DNA of 64,000 nucleotides. It comes from Oceaniglobus trochenteri. GTDB lineage: Bacteria > Pseudomonadota > Alphaproteobacteria > Rhodobacterales > Rhodobacteraceae. The notes below the pieces were generated by a model. It was given only the letters and a program-made list of their open reading frames with translations, did no database searches and was not told where the DNA came from. A program made the position numbers and the translations under genes. Position 1 is the stretch's first letter; every line of letters begins with the position of its first letter. This document shows, piece by piece, positions 8,885-17,138 of this stretch. The stretch spans positions 1 to 64,000 of the forward strand of contig NZ_JACNMM010000016.1 in the NCBI RefSeq assembly GCF_020529025.1, given 5' to 3'.

Positions 8885-9370
8885 ATGAAACTGAACGCAT
8901 TTGTCGCCGCCCTTGCCGTTGCCGCAACTTCGGTTGTCGCCGTTCCCGCCGTCGCCCAGACCTATTCGCAGGGCCACATCCAGCTGGCGCGCAGCGTTGG
9001 CGTTGCCCCCGGCACCCTGACCACCGCCCAGCTGATCGAACTGGACCAGGCCCAGAGTGAAGGTGGCGCCGCCGGTCGTGCCAAGGCCGAGTACATCCTC
9101 CAGTCGGCCGGTGCCGAGCGCATCTCGACCTCGAACGCCGAAGATCGTGGCCGCGCCATCCTGCTTGAGCGGGCTCAGCACGAGAACAATGAATTCCTCA
9201 TCGACCAGCTGAAGAAGGACGTTGCCAACAACACCGCTTCCGACCTGGGTTCGGTGTCGCCCGGCAAGGCCCAGCTGGCCGCCTCGCTGAACGTCGATCC
9301 GGCCGAGTTCACCACTGCCGAACTGGTTGCGCTGAAAACCCGCCTGGATTTCGCCGACAACTCGAAGTAA
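8885..9370 (+). CDS. Secreted hypothetical protein with an internal repeat
   Basis: The 161-aa product has a signal peptide (MKLNAFVAALAVAATSVVAV, likely cut after PAVAQ at about residue 25). The mature part contains two related segments: HIQLARSVGVAPGTLTTAQL (about 31-50) and KAQLAASLNVDPAEFTTAEL (about 127-146), each of the form QLA-S-V-P-TTA-L. I do not recognise the family. ATG 8885 follows AAAGGACC at the correct distance; an upstream in-frame ATG at 8846 would put non-signal residues first. A strong terminator closes the gene, so it is probably a single-gene transcript exported to the periplasm. Confidence 0.75.
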   Translation: MKLNAFVAALAVAATSVVAVPAVAQTYSQGHIQLARSVGVAPGTLTTAQLIELDQAQSEGGAAGRAKAEYILQSAGAERISTSNAEDRGRAILLERAQHENNEFLIDQLKKDVANNTASDLGSVSPGKAQLAASLNVDPAEFTTAELVALKTRLDFADNSK

Positions 9371-9392
9371 GCGGTCTTTCCTCGCTCTCCCC

Positions 9393-9424
9393 GACGGGCG
9401 CCGGTCACACGGCGCCCGTCTTGC
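9393..9424 (+). terminator. Rho-independent terminator after the secreted repeat protein
   Basis: Perfect 10-bp stem GACGGGCGCC / GGCGCCCGTC (9393-9402 with 9411-9420), 8-nt loop, then TTGCGTTT. Confidence 0.8.
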
Positions 9425-9688
9425 GTTTAGGGGGGGGCACGCACTTGGTTGACTCGCCCCGCGCGAACGGGTAATTCGCTTTCCAATTCCGGGAGTCTTT
9501 GTGTCTTCCGGTCCTTGCAGTGTGCAAGGATCGCCCCCCACCAGCGCGTTGCGCCCGTGGGGGCACATGTCGTTTGCCGAATGTCCCTTGGGGATGTGCG
9601 GCGCCCGGGCCAGGCCCGGATTTGAAAGTGACCCGGTTCGCGCCCACATGCGGACCATGTAGAAACCGCCCGCAAAGGACCGCGTGCC
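9425..9688. other. Untranslated region upstream of ffh
   Basis: With the preceding terminator this makes a 318-bp gap before ffh. It has a short G run near 9430 but no convincing gene. I checked it for an SRP RNA: the conserved GGTCAGG...GGAAGCAGC core is absent. It presumably holds the ffh promoter. Confidence 0.4.
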
Positions 9689-11191
9689 ATGTTTGAAAAT
9701 CTGTCCGAACGCCTGAGTGGCGTGTTCGACCGGCTCACCAAACAGGGTGCCCTGTCCGAGGATGACGTCAAGACCGCCCTGCGCGAAGTGCGCGTCGCCC
9801 TTCTTGAGGCGGATGTGTCGCTGCCCGTGGCGCGCGATTTCGTCAAGGCGGTCCAGGACAAGGCCACCGGCCAGGCGGTGACGAAATCGGTCACGCCGGG
9901 CCAGCAGGTGGTCAAGATCGTCCATGACGAACTGGTGCATGTGCTGGCGGGCGATGACGAAGACCCCGGCAAGCTGCGCATCGACAACCCGCCCGCCGCG
10001 ATCCTCATGGTGGGTCTGCAGGGTTCGGGCAAGACGACGACCACCGGCAAGCTGGCCAAGCGGTTGAAGGACCGCGAGGGCAAGCGCGTCCTCATGGCCT
10101 CGCTTGACGTGAACCGCCCCGCCGCCATGGAACAACTGGCGATTCTCGGCACGCAGATCGGTGTCGATACCCTGCCCATCGTCGCGGGCCAGCGCCCCAC
10201 CGACATCGCCAAGCGGGCGAAAACCCAGGCGGGTCTGGGCGGCTATGACGTGATCATGCTCGACTCTGCCGGGCGGTTGTCGATCGACGAAGAGCTGATG
10301 ACCGAGGTCGCGGCGGTACGCGACATCGCCCAGCCGCGCGAAACCCTGCTGGTGGTCGACGGCCTGACCGGCCAGGATGCGGTGCACACCGCCGAGAATT
10401 TCGACCAGCGCATCGGCATTTCCGGTGTCGTCCTCACCCGGATGGATGGTGACGGACGCGGCGGTGCCGCCCTGTCCATGCGCGCTGTCACCGGCAAGCC
10501 GATCAAATACGTCGGCACTGGCGAAAAGCTGGACGCGATCGAGGAATTCCACCCCGAACGCGTGGCCGGCCGCATTCTGGGCATGGGCGATATCGTCAGC
10601 CTTGTGGAAAAGGCGCAGCAGACCATCGAGGCCGAACAGGCCGAGCGGATGATGAAGCGCTTCCAGAAGGGTCAGTTCAACATGAACGACCTGAAGATGC
10701 AGCTTGAACAGATGCTGAAGATGGGCGGCATGGAAGGCGTCATGGGAATGATGCCCGGCATGGGCAAGATGCAGAAACAGGTGGCCGACGCCGGTTTCGA
10801 CGATTCCGTGCTGCGCCGCCAGATCGCCCTGATCCAGTCGATGACGAAGAAAGAGCGTGCCAACCCCGGCCTGCTTCAGGCCAGCCGCAAGAAACGCATC
10901 GCCAAGGGTGCGGGGCTTGAGGTCAGCGAGTTGAACAAGCTTCTGAAGATGCAGCGCCAGATGGGCGACATGATGAAGAAGATGGGCAAGATGGGCAAAG
11001 GCGGCATGCTGAAACAGGCCATGAAGGGCATGTTCGGCAAGGGTGGCATGCCCTCCGAGGCCGACATGCAGGCGGCGCAGGCCCAGATGGGCGGCAAGCT
11101 TCCGGGCGGTTTCCCGGGTATGGGCGGAATGCCCGGCATGGGTGGCGGCGCGCTGCCCCCCGGCCTGTCGGGTTTCGGCAAGAAGAAATGA
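9689..11191 (+). CDS. ffh: Signal recognition particle protein Ffh
   Basis: The SRP54 GTPase binds signal peptides on ribosomes through SRP RNA and delivers them to FtsY at the membrane. Its 500 aa show the N domain (1-90), the G domain with the P-loop GLQGSGKTTTTGKLA (about 109-123), DSAGR (G3) and LTRMDGDGRGG (G4 region), then the methionine-rich M domain from about 320, with a long Met/Gly/Lys tail rich in GGM repeats. The G3 Ser and the TRMD form of TKxD are small deviations from the commonest forms. The next gene overlaps its stop by 4 nt (ATGA). Confidence 0.97.
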   Translation: MFENLSERLSGVFDRLTKQGALSEDDVKTALREVRVALLEADVSLPVARDFVKAVQDKATGQAVTKSVTPGQQVVKIVHDELVHVLAGDDEDPGKLRIDNPPAAILMVGLQGSGKTTTTGKLAKRLKDREGKRVLMASLDVNRPAAMEQLAILGTQIGVDTLPIVAGQRPTDIAKRAKTQAGLGGYDVIMLDSAGRLSIDEELMTEVAAVRDIAQPRETLLVVDGLTGQDAVHTAENFDQRIGISGVVLTRMDGDGRGGAALSMRAVTGKPIKYVGTGEKLDAIEEFHPERVAGRILGMGDIVSLVEKAQQTIEAEQAERMMKRFQKGQFNMNDLKMQLEQMLKMGGMEGVMGMMPGMGKMQKQVADAGFDDSVLRRQIALIQSMTKKERANPGLLQASRKKRIAKGAGLEVSELNKLLKMQRQMGDMMKKMGKMGKGGMLKQAMKGMFGKGGMPSEADMQAAQAQMGGKLPGGFPGMGGMPGMGGGALPPGLSGFGKKK

Positions 11192-11727
11192 GCGACCGGA
11201 TGCAGCACACCACCATCGAGATTCCGACTCTCAGGACCGAGCGGCTGATCCTGCGCGCGCCCAAGGCCAGCGACCTGCCGGACTATACCGCCTTTCGCAT
11301 GTCCGACCGCACCGCCTTTCTGGGCGGCCCCTTCACCGAGGCGCAGGCCTTCGACCAACTGGGCGAGATCATCGGCCACTGGCACCTGCGCGGCATGGGC
11401 CGCTGGATCGTCGCCGATGGCGAAACCGACGCGCCCCTGGGCATTGTCGGGTTCTTCTTTCCGGTGTTCTGGCCGGAACCCGAACTGGCCTGGTCGGTCT
11501 TCGAAGCGGGCGAGGGGCGCGGCGTCGCTTACGAGGCGGCCCTTGCCGCCCGCGCCTTTGCCTATGACAGCCTTGGCCTGACCACGCTGATCAGCTGTGT
11601 CGATCCGCTGAACACCCGCTCGGTCGCGCTGGCCAAGCGCATGGGCGGCTGGCCCGAGGGCAGTTTCGAACACCCCGACAAGGGGACGATCCATGTCTGG
11701 CGTCATCCGGGGCCCGAGGCGTCATGA
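11188..11727 (+). CDS. GNAT-family N-acetyltransferase (RimJ/RimL type) 1
   Basis: A 179-aa Acetyltransf_3-type GNAT: TLRTERLILRAPKASDLPDY at the start, ELAWSVFEAGEGRGVAYEAA (acetyl-CoA loop, about 104-123) and CVDPLNTRSVALAKRMG near the end, as in the RimJ/RimL group. Substrate unknown; neighbours (ffh, ribosomal proteins) suggest protein N-terminal or small-molecule acetylation but do not prove it. It overlaps ffh by 4 nt and the next GNAT by 4 nt, so the genes are translationally coupled. Confidence 0.88.
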   Translation: MSDRMQHTTIEIPTLRTERLILRAPKASDLPDYTAFRMSDRTAFLGGPFTEAQAFDQLGEIIGHWHLRGMGRWIVADGETDAPLGIVGFFFPVFWPEPELAWSVFEAGEGRGVAYEAALAARAFAYDSLGLTTLISCVDPLNTRSVALAKRMGGWPEGSFEHPDKGTIHVWRHPGPEAS

Positions 11728-12236
11728 ACGCACCCACCCTCACCACCGACCGTCTGACCCTGCGCAGGCCGCAACCTGCGGATTTTCCTGCCTTCGCGGA
11801 CCATTGCGCCAGCGACAGGGCCGATTTTTCCACCGGGCGCCTTCATGCCCGGGCGGCCTGGCTGGAGTTCGCGGCGGCCGCCGGTTCCTGGGCGCTGCAC
11901 GGGTTCGGGGCCTGGTCGATCGAGGATCGCGCAAGCGGTGCCTACCTGGGCGAGGTGATGCTGCAACATCCGCCCCATTTCCCCGAGCGCGAGCTGGGCT
12001 GGACCCTGATGGCACCCGCCGAGGGCAGGGGTTATGCCGCCGAGGCCGCGACCGCCGTTCTTGACTGGGCGCGTGAGCGCGGCGACGGCGCACCGGTCAG
12101 CTATATCTCGCCCGGCAACGCGCGCTCCATCGCCCTGGCCAAACGGCTGGGCGCGGTTCACGACCCCGACGCCCCGCTGCCCGATGGCGAAACCCCCGCC
12201 GACACCACCGTCTATCGTCACAGGTTCACACAATGA
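11724..12236 (+). CDS. GNAT-family N-acetyltransferase (RimJ/RimL type) 2
   Basis: A 170-aa GNAT related to the gene just upstream: TLTTDRLTLRRPQPADFPAF, ELGWTLMAPAEGRGYAAEAA (acetyl-CoA loop) and SPGNARSIALAKRLGAV align in the same order. This suggests a tandem duplication that has diverged strongly. It overlaps the preceding gene by 4 nt and the chorismate mutase gene by 4 nt. Substrate unknown. Confidence 0.88.
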   Translation: MNAPTLTTDRLTLRRPQPADFPAFADHCASDRADFSTGRLHARAAWLEFAAAAGSWALHGFGAWSIEDRASGAYLGEVMLQHPPHFPERELGWTLMAPAEGRGYAAEAATAVLDWARERGDGAPVSYISPGNARSIALAKRLGAVHDPDAPLPDGETPADTTVYRHRFTQ

Positions 12237-12529
12237 CCGACAACATCCAACGCGCCGCCGACTTGCTGGCCGATCACCGCAAAAGCATCGACCGGCTTGA
12301 TGCCATCCTCGTCTATACCCTGGGCGAGCGGTTCAAGCATACCCAGGCGGTGGGCGCATTGAAGGCAAAGCACGATCTGCCGCCCTCGGACCCGACCCGC
12401 GAGGCGACACAGATCGCGCGGCTCGAAGCCCTTGCCAAGGATTCCGATCTCGACCCGGAATTCGCCAAGAAATTCCTGGCCTTCATCATCCAGGAAGTCA
12501 TCAAGCACCACGAAATCCACAAATCCTGA
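12233..12529 (+). CDS. aroQ: Chorismate mutase (AroQ class)
   Basis: A 98-aa all-helical chorismate mutase converting chorismate to prephenate for phenylalanine and tyrosine synthesis. Features: the N-terminal helix with [40 protein letters not shown] in the middle, and a C-terminal [19 protein letters not shown] helix. The length fits the monofunctional AroQ type. It sits between the GNAT pair and rpsP, as commonly in Rhodobacterales; its stop is 41 nt before rpsP. Confidence 0.9.
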   Translation: MTDNIQRAADLLADHRKSIDRLDAILVYTLGERFKHTQAVGALKAKHDLPPSDPTREATQIARLEALAKDSDLDPEFAKKFLAFIIQEVIKHHEIHKS

Positions 12530-12570
12530 GGGCCACGCGCCCGACCCAGCCATTCAAAGGAGAACACCAA

Positions 12571-12924
12571 ATGGCCATGAAGATCCGTCTCGCCCGTGGC
12601 GGCAGCAAGAAGCGCCCCCACTATTCCATCGTCGCCACCGACAGTCGCATGCCGCGCGACGGTCGCTTCCTGGAAAAGCTGGGCACCTACAACCCGCTGC
12701 TGGCCAAGGACGACGAGAACCGCGTGAAGATGGATGTCGAGCGCATCCAGTACTGGCTGTCCCAGGGCGCCCAGCCCACCGACCGCATCTCGCGCTTCCT
12801 GGAAGCGGCCGGTCTGCGTGACAAGAAGGTGCGCAACAACGCCAAGAAGGGCACCCCCGGCAAGGCCGCCGTCGCCCGCGCCGAGGAAAAGGCCGCCAAG
12901 GCTGCCGCCCCCGCCGAAGAGTGA
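12571..12924 (+). CDS. rpsP: 30S ribosomal protein S16
   Basis: The 117-aa product begins [20 protein letters not shown], the S16 signature, followed by [13 protein letters not shown]. The C-terminal Ala/Lys-rich extension (about 90-117) is typical of alphaproteobacterial S16. A strong AAAGGAGAA ribosome site precedes ATG 12571. It leads the rpsP-rimM-trmD-rplS block. Confidence 0.97.
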   Translation: MAMKIRLARGGSKKRPHYSIVATDSRMPRDGRFLEKLGTYNPLLAKDDENRVKMDVERIQYWLSQGAQPTDRISRFLEAAGLRDKKVRNNAKKGTPGKAAVARAEEKAAKAAAPAEE

Positions 12925-12979
12925 AGCCAATCGCCCCGCGCCCCCCGGCGCGGGGCTTTCCTGTTGGAATGTCAATGTG

Positions 12980-13492
12980 ATGCCCAAGGACGATCTGATC
13001 TGTGTCGGTGCTGTCGGTGGCGCCTTCGGCGTGCGCGGCGATGTCCGGCTGAAAAGCTTCTGCGCCGATCCTGCGGCCATCGCGGAATATGGCCCCCTCA
13101 CCACCGAGGATGGCACGCGCAGCTTCGACATCACCCTTACCGGCGCGATCAAGACGGGCTTTTCCGCCCGCCTGTCCGGGGTCGAAACCCGGGAAGAGGC
13201 CGACGCCCTGCGCAACATCCGGCTGTTCGCCCCGCGCGACCGCCTGCCGTCGCTTCCCGATGACGAATATTACCACGCCGACCTGATCGGCCTTCCGGTG
13301 CACGACACCGGCGGCGCGCTGATCGGCAAGGTGCAATCGGTCCAGAACCACGGCGCGGCCGATCTTCTGGAACTGAAACTTCCCGGCGTGGCCGAAACGG
13401 TTCTTCTGCCCTTCACGCTGGCCAATGTTCCCACGGTCGATCTGGGGGCAGGGCGCATCGTTGCCGATCCCCCCGAGGGTCTTCTTCCCTGA
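12980..13492 (+). CDS. rimM: 16S rRNA processing protein RimM
   Basis: RimM assists 30S head maturation and binds S19. The 170-aa protein has the N-terminal RimM barrel ([20 protein letters not shown]) and a C-terminal PRC-barrel ([20 protein letters not shown] to about 160). ATG 12980 matches the usual N-terminus; the longer open frame upstream overlaps rpsP in another frame. A short G+C-rich hairpin lies in the rpsP-rimM gap. It is in the conserved order with trmD and rplS. Confidence 0.95.
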   Translation: MPKDDLICVGAVGGAFGVRGDVRLKSFCADPAAIAEYGPLTTEDGTRSFDITLTGAIKTGFSARLSGVETREEADALRNIRLFAPRDRLPSLPDDEYYHADLIGLPVHDTGGALIGKVQSVQNHGAADLLELKLPGVAETVLLPFTLANVPTVDLGAGRIVADPPEGLLP

Positions 13493-13568
13493 GCATGGGA
13501 ACAGGCCGGGCCCGGGCGGCGTTGCTTCGTCAATACGGCGCCAATGCCGCTGACAAAGGGACAGACCC

Positions 13569-13730
13569 ATGCTTGAACTCATTCTTATCCTCATCGTTGT
13601 TGCCGCCGTCGCGGCGCTGCTTGGTTTCGGCCGCATCTCGGGTGCGGCGCTGACCGGTGCGAAATTCCTGATCGGCCTCGCGCTGGTTCTTTTCCTGCTG
13701 GTACTGCTGGGCATAATCGCCATCGCCTGA
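13569..13730 (+). CDS. DUF1328-type small membrane protein
   Basis: A 53-aa protein starting MLELILILIVVAAVAALLGF with a second hydrophobic helix (ALVLFLLVLLGIIAIA). The pattern LLGFGRISGAALTGAKFL between the helices matches the DUF1328/YtjA family of small inner-membrane proteins. A purine-rich stretch (AAAGGGACAGACCC) precedes ATG 13569. It is inserted between rimM and trmD, which are normally adjacent, so it may be co-transcribed with them. Function unknown. Confidence 0.75.
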   Translation: MLELILILIVVAAVAALLGFGRISGAALTGAKFLIGLALVLFLLVLLGIIAIA

Positions 13731-13811
13731 GCGGGGGCGGGCGGTTTCACGGGTTCCGTTCCCGCGCTCATATGCTAGGGCAGTGCGAAATTCCCGAACC
13801 GGTATGTTCCC

Positions 13812-14645
13812 ATGACCGAACCGCCCGCCAAATCCCACGGTCGCCTGTCCATCCAGGCCACGGCGCAACCGCGCGTCCTGATGACCGACAGGCCGGATCT
13901 GCACGGCGCCTGGTGCGCCCGCATCATCACCCTGTTCCCCGAGGTCTTCCCCGGGGTGCTGGGCGCTTCACTGACCGGAAAGGCGCTGCAAGAGGGGCTT
14001 TGGCGGCTTGACGCCATCGACCTGCGCACTTTCGGCGAGGGCAGGCATCGCAACGTCGATGACACGCCCGCGGGGGGCGGTGCGGGGATGGTGCTGCGGG
14101 CCGATGTGCTTGACCGTGCCATCCGGCATGCCGCGCGCGGAACGCCCGCCGACCGGGGCCGCTGGCCACTGGTCTACCTTTCCCCGCGCGGCAAGCCCTT
14201 CGATCAGCGGATGGCCGAACGGTTTTCCAGGGCCGACGGAATCACCCTCCTGTGCGGAAGGTTCGAAGGCGTGGACGAGCGGGTGATCGAACATCACGGC
14301 ATCGAGGAAGTGAGCCTTGGCGATTTCGTCATGACGGGGGGGGAGATCGCCGCTCAGGCCTTGATTGACGCCACCGTCCGGCTTATACCCCGCGTGCTCG
14401 GGAATCATGCATCCACGGAAGAGGAATCCTTTTCCACCGGTCTGCTGGAACATCCCCAGTATACGAAACCCGCCCATTGGGAAGGCCGCGACATCCCCGA
14501 CATTCTCCTGTCGGGCCATCACGGCAAGATCGCCCAATGGCGCCGGGACATGGCCGAAAGGCTGACAAAGGAACGCCGCCCTGATCTCTGGCGGGCATAT
14601 TGCGAAAGCCGCGGTATGGACCCGAAGGATGACCAAGAGCTCTGA
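13812..14645 (+). CDS. trmD: tRNA (guanine37-N1)-methyltransferase
   Basis: TrmD methylates G37 next to the anticodon of tRNAs to prevent frameshifting. It has the trefoil-knot SPOUT motifs: [34 protein letters not shown] and [14 protein letters not shown], and the C-terminal [20 protein letters not shown]. At 277 aa it carries about 40 extra N-terminal residues before the conserved [13 protein letters not shown], so a shorter start (for example ATG 13881, MTDRPDLHG) is possible. It is part of the rpsP-rimM-trmD-rplS group. Confidence 0.95.
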   Translation: MTEPPAKSHGRLSIQATAQPRVLMTDRPDLHGAWCARIITLFPEVFPGVLGASLTGKALQEGLWRLDAIDLRTFGEGRHRNVDDTPAGGGAGMVLRADVLDRAIRHAARGTPADRGRWPLVYLSPRGKPFDQRMAERFSRADGITLLCGRFEGVDERVIEHHGIEEVSLGDFVMTGGEIAAQALIDATVRLIPRVLGNHASTEEESFSTGLLEHPQYTKPAHWEGRDIPDILLSGHHGKIAQWRRDMAERLTKERRPDLWRAYCESRGMDPKDDQEL

Positions 14646-14696
14646 GGGCGCATCACACGTTGCGGGCAAACCCGTGCAAACATGAGGAGCCGTCAG

Positions 14697-15080
14697 ATGA
14701 ATCTGATCGCACAGCTGGAGGCCGAACAGGTCGCCGCACTGGGGAAAGAGATCCCCGATTTCAAGGCGGGTGACACCATCCGCGTCGGTTACAAGGTGAC
14801 CGAAGGCACCCGCACCCGGGTGCAGAACTATGAAGGCGTGTGCATTTCGCGCAAGCACGGCAAGGGCATTGCCGGTTCCTTCACCGTTCGCAAGATTTCC
14901 TTTGGCGAAGGCGTGGAGCGTGTGTTCCCGCTGCATTCGACCAACATCGACAGCATCACCGTGATCCGTCGCGGCAAGGTGCGTCGCGCCAAGCTGTACT
15001 ACCTGCGCGCCCGTCGCGGCAAATCGGCCCGTATCGCCGAAGTCACCAACTATCGGCCCCTCGCCGACAAGTCTGCCTGA
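14697..15080 (+). CDS. rplS: 50S ribosomal protein L19
   Basis: The 127-aa L19 lies at the 30S-50S interface. [19 protein letters not shown] is the family N-terminus, and [20 protein letters not shown] and [20 protein letters not shown] follow. ATG 14697 is chosen over 14682 because GAGGAGC (14684-14690) is then its ribosome site. Confidence 0.97.
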   Translation: MNLIAQLEAEQVAALGKEIPDFKAGDTIRVGYKVTEGTRTRVQNYEGVCISRKHGKGIAGSFTVRKISFGEGVERVFPLHSTNIDSITVIRRGKVRRAKLYYLRARRGKSARIAEVTNYRPLADKSA

Positions 15081-15091
15081 GGAGACGCGTC

Positions 15092-15313
15092 ATGAAAAAA
15101 GATACTCATCCCGACTACCACATGATCGACGTCAAGATGACCAATGGCGATGTCGTTCAGATGAAATCGACCTGGGGCAAGGAAGGCGACCAACTGGCGC
15201 TGGATATCGACCCCTCGGTTCACCCGGCCTGGACCGGCGGCAACACCCGCCTGATGGACACCGGCGGCCGCGTGTCGAAGTTCAAGAAGAAATACGAAGG
15301 CCTGGGCTTCTAA
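15092..15313 (+). CDS. rpmE: 50S ribosomal protein L31 (zinc-independent form)
   Basis: The 73-aa product starts [20 protein letters not shown] and ends [13 protein letters not shown], both typical of alphaproteobacterial L31. It has no cysteine, so it lacks the CxxC zinc site of the C+ form. It starts 11 nt after rplS with a GAGGAG ribosome site that overlaps the rplS stop, and is followed by a terminator. Confidence 0.95.
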   Translation: MKKDTHPDYHMIDVKMTNGDVVQMKSTWGKEGDQLALDIDPSVHPAWTGGNTRLMDTGGRVSKFKKKYEGLGF

Positions 15314-15337
15314 GCCGGGTTTTCACCGCGAATTCGG

Positions 15338-15365
15338 AAGGCCGCCCCATGTGGGCGGCCTTTTT
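15338..15365 (+). terminator. Rho-independent terminator after rpmE
   Basis: Stem AGGCCGCCC / GGGCGGCCT around a short CATGT loop (about 15338-15361), followed by a T run. It ends the ribosomal block and separates it from the convergent GMC relic and AGE genes. Confidence 0.85.
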
Positions 15366-15396
15366 CGTTGGCCGGAACTGCGGTTGCGAAAACCTG

Positions 15397-15555
15397 CTAG
15401 ACCCTGTGCCAGCATTGCCCCAGATGCGCCCCCACGCGCAGGGCCTGGGCCGCGACGGTCAGCGCCGGGTTGACCGCCGCCGACGCGCCGTCGACGCCCG
15501 ACCCGATGATCACCACATCGGGGCAAGGCGCCGCCTGCTGCGCCTCGGTGGTCAT
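15397..15555 (-). pseudogene. 52-codon internally deleted GMC oxidoreductase relic
   Basis: The short frame encodes MTTEAQQAAPCPDVVIIGSG, then VDGASAA and VNPALTVAAQALRVGAHL, ending GQCWHRV. The first part is the FAD-binding GxGxxG N-terminus of a flavoprotein; the second resembles the C-terminal NPxLTxxAxALRxxxHL signature of GMC oxidoreductases. In a real GMC enzyme these lie about 450 residues apart, so the centre has apparently been deleted in frame. Its ATG is 3 nt after the stop of the AGE isomerase gene, so it was once the next gene in that operon. It cannot fold as an oxidoreductase. Confidence 0.65.
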
Positions 15556-15558
15556 CGC

Positions 15559-16806
15559 CTATTGCCCCGGGCGGGAAATCTGCAAGGTGATGCTGCCATC
15601 GGCGGGGTAGAGCGGAATCAGGCAGGCCTGAAGTGCGTGATAGATGTCGGGCTTGCCGGTAAAGACACGTTCGACCGGTTGCAGGTCGGTGTCGAGTTCG
15701 GGAAACCAGCCGCCGAAATCGGGGTCCATCAGGTGGCGGGCGGAAAAGCTCCAGATGCGGCGATACCAGGTTTCGAAAACGGGTTTGCCGGTCGAGCGCA
15801 GGAGGGCGCTGGCGGCGGCAATGCCTTCGCAGCAGGGCCACCAATAGCGATCGGGCACATCGGGCCGACCGTCCCAGCCAAGGGTGTAATAGAAGCCGCC
15901 CTTTTCAGCATCCCACCCGGTTTCACAGGCGGTCAGGAACATGGATTGCGCGGCTTCGGGCATCCAGTCGTGCGCCCGCCCGCCCAGTTCCCACAGCTGG
16001 ATCAGCAGCCGCGCCCACTCCAGCGCATGGCCCGGCGTCACGCCGCGCGGGCGCAGCATCGGATCGCCGGAATAGTCGCGATCAACCGTCCAGTCGGCGT
16101 GGAAATGTTCGGCCACGCGCCAGCCTTCGGCGCGGGCATGACGGTTGATGATCAGCTCCGCGATGCTGTTGGCCATCTGAAGATAGCTGGAGTCCTGCGT
16201 CGCCTCGAAGGCGGCCATCAGCGCCTCGGTCAGGTGCATGTTGGAATTCTGGCCCCGGTAGTCGCTGATCGCCGACCAGTCCGCCTTGTATTCCTCGGTG
16301 GTGGCACCTGCCTTTGCGTCCCAGAACCGGTCGTGCAGAACCTGCGTGATGTCGCCCAGAAGCCGGTCGGCATCGGGATGGCCGACAACCTTGGCCGACG
16401 AGGCCGCAAGCAGGACGAAGGCATGGCCATAGGCCTGCTTGCTGTCGTTCGACGGGCCGCCGTCGCCCATGGTCCAGAAATATCCGCCATGGGTTTCATC
16501 GCGGTGGCCGGACCAGAGAAACCGCATCCCGTGGTCGATGGCCGCATCCGCGCCGGGCAGCCCCTGAAGGTGGGCGATGGCCGCGCAATGCACCATCCGC
16601 GTGGTGATGTGCAGCTCGCGGTTGGGCGAGTCGAGCCGGGGTTCGCCCATGCGGTCGAGATCGTGAAAGCCGCCTTCGGGGTCGATCGAGACGGGCAGGA
16701 AGAAATCGACAAGCCCGCCTGCCTGGTCCAGCAACCACTGTCTGTGGGCCGGTCGGTCGATGAACCTGGGGCCTGTTGCGTTCGACCAAAGCGATGTGGT
16801 GGTCAT
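15559..16806 (-). CDS. AGE-family sugar isomerase/epimerase (mannose isomerase-like)
   Basis: A 415-aa (alpha/alpha)6-barrel protein of the N-acylglucosamine 2-epimerase superfamily. Family marks are RMVHCAAIAHLQG, DETHGGYFWTMGDGG, YGHAFVLLAASSAKVVGHPD, GVTPGHALEWARLLIQLWEL and GKPDIYHALQACLIPLYP, which carry the catalytic histidines. Similar proteins convert mannose to fructose (YihS/ManI type) or epimerise N-acyl-glucosamine; the substrate cannot be fixed from sequence. ATG 16806 has an AAAGGAGAAAC ribosome site; the longer open frame upstream is not conserved sequence. A GMC oxidoreductase relic follows after 3 nt. Confidence 0.85.
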   Translation of the reverse strand: MTTTSLWSNATGPRFIDRPAHRQWLLDQAGGLVDFFLPVSIDPEGGFHDLDRMGEPRLDSPNRELHITTRMVHCAAIAHLQGLPGADAAIDHGMRFLWSGHRDETHGGYFWTMGDGGPSNDSKQAYGHAFVLLAASSAKVVGHPDADRLLGDITQVLHDRFWDAKAGATTEEYKADWSAISDYRGQNSNMHLTEALMAAFEATQDSSYLQMANSIAELIINRHARAEGWRVAEHFHADWTVDRDYSGDPMLRPRGVTPGHALEWARLLIQLWELGGRAHDWMPEAAQSMFLTACETGWDAEKGGFYYTLGWDGRPDVPDRYWWPCCEGIAAASALLRSTGKPVFETWYRRIWSFSARHLMDPDFGGWFPELDTDLQPVERVFTGKPDIYHALQACLIPLYPADGSITLQISRPGQ

Positions 16807-17138
16807 TGCCGTTTCTCCTTTAGGCGCATTCCCTGCCGGTTTATCGGCGCCAATCGGCAGGGCTGCAATCGTCATCTTCGCACGGGCCTTCCGAGCGCCT
16901 TGCCTGCCGTTGGATCTTCCTCCATCCTCCGCCCGGCGGGTTGTTGCCCAGCCGCGGGCAGCGCCGCCATGACGGGCCGATATCGTTGCGATGGGCGGCG
17001 AATCGCCCATGAAACAAGCAGTGCGGCGCGAAAGCCACGAAAGTGGCTGGCGTCCCTTGGAGACTGCCATTAACCTGTGGTAGTTTTTCGCGTAACGTGA
17101 TTTACGAGGCTCAACTCGAGATTTTTGGTGAGGACCCA
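16807..17138. other. 332-bp divergent intergenic region with two hairpins
   Basis: No gene seen. It separates the AGE gene (minus) and the OmpA-like gene (plus). Two short perfect hairpins occur: ATGGGCG-N6-CGCCCAT (16991-17010) and AGCCAC-GAAA-GTGGCT (17033-17048), the latter with a GNRA-type loop. Their role is unknown. Confidence 0.4.

Noticed and set aside
9371-9688. Possible SRP RNA gene upstream of ffh
   Set aside because: The universally conserved tetraloop/asymmetric-loop sequence of bacterial SRP RNA is absent on both strands.
8864-10552. A 562-codon minus-strand frame opposite the secreted protein and ffh
   Set aside because: Crosses two genes and a terminator on the other strand; no recognisable domain.
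15349-17073. A 574-codon plus-strand frame opposite the AGE isomerase
   Set aside because: Antisense to a gene with clear family motifs and a good ribosome site; product is Gly/Val/Arg-rich shadow sequence.
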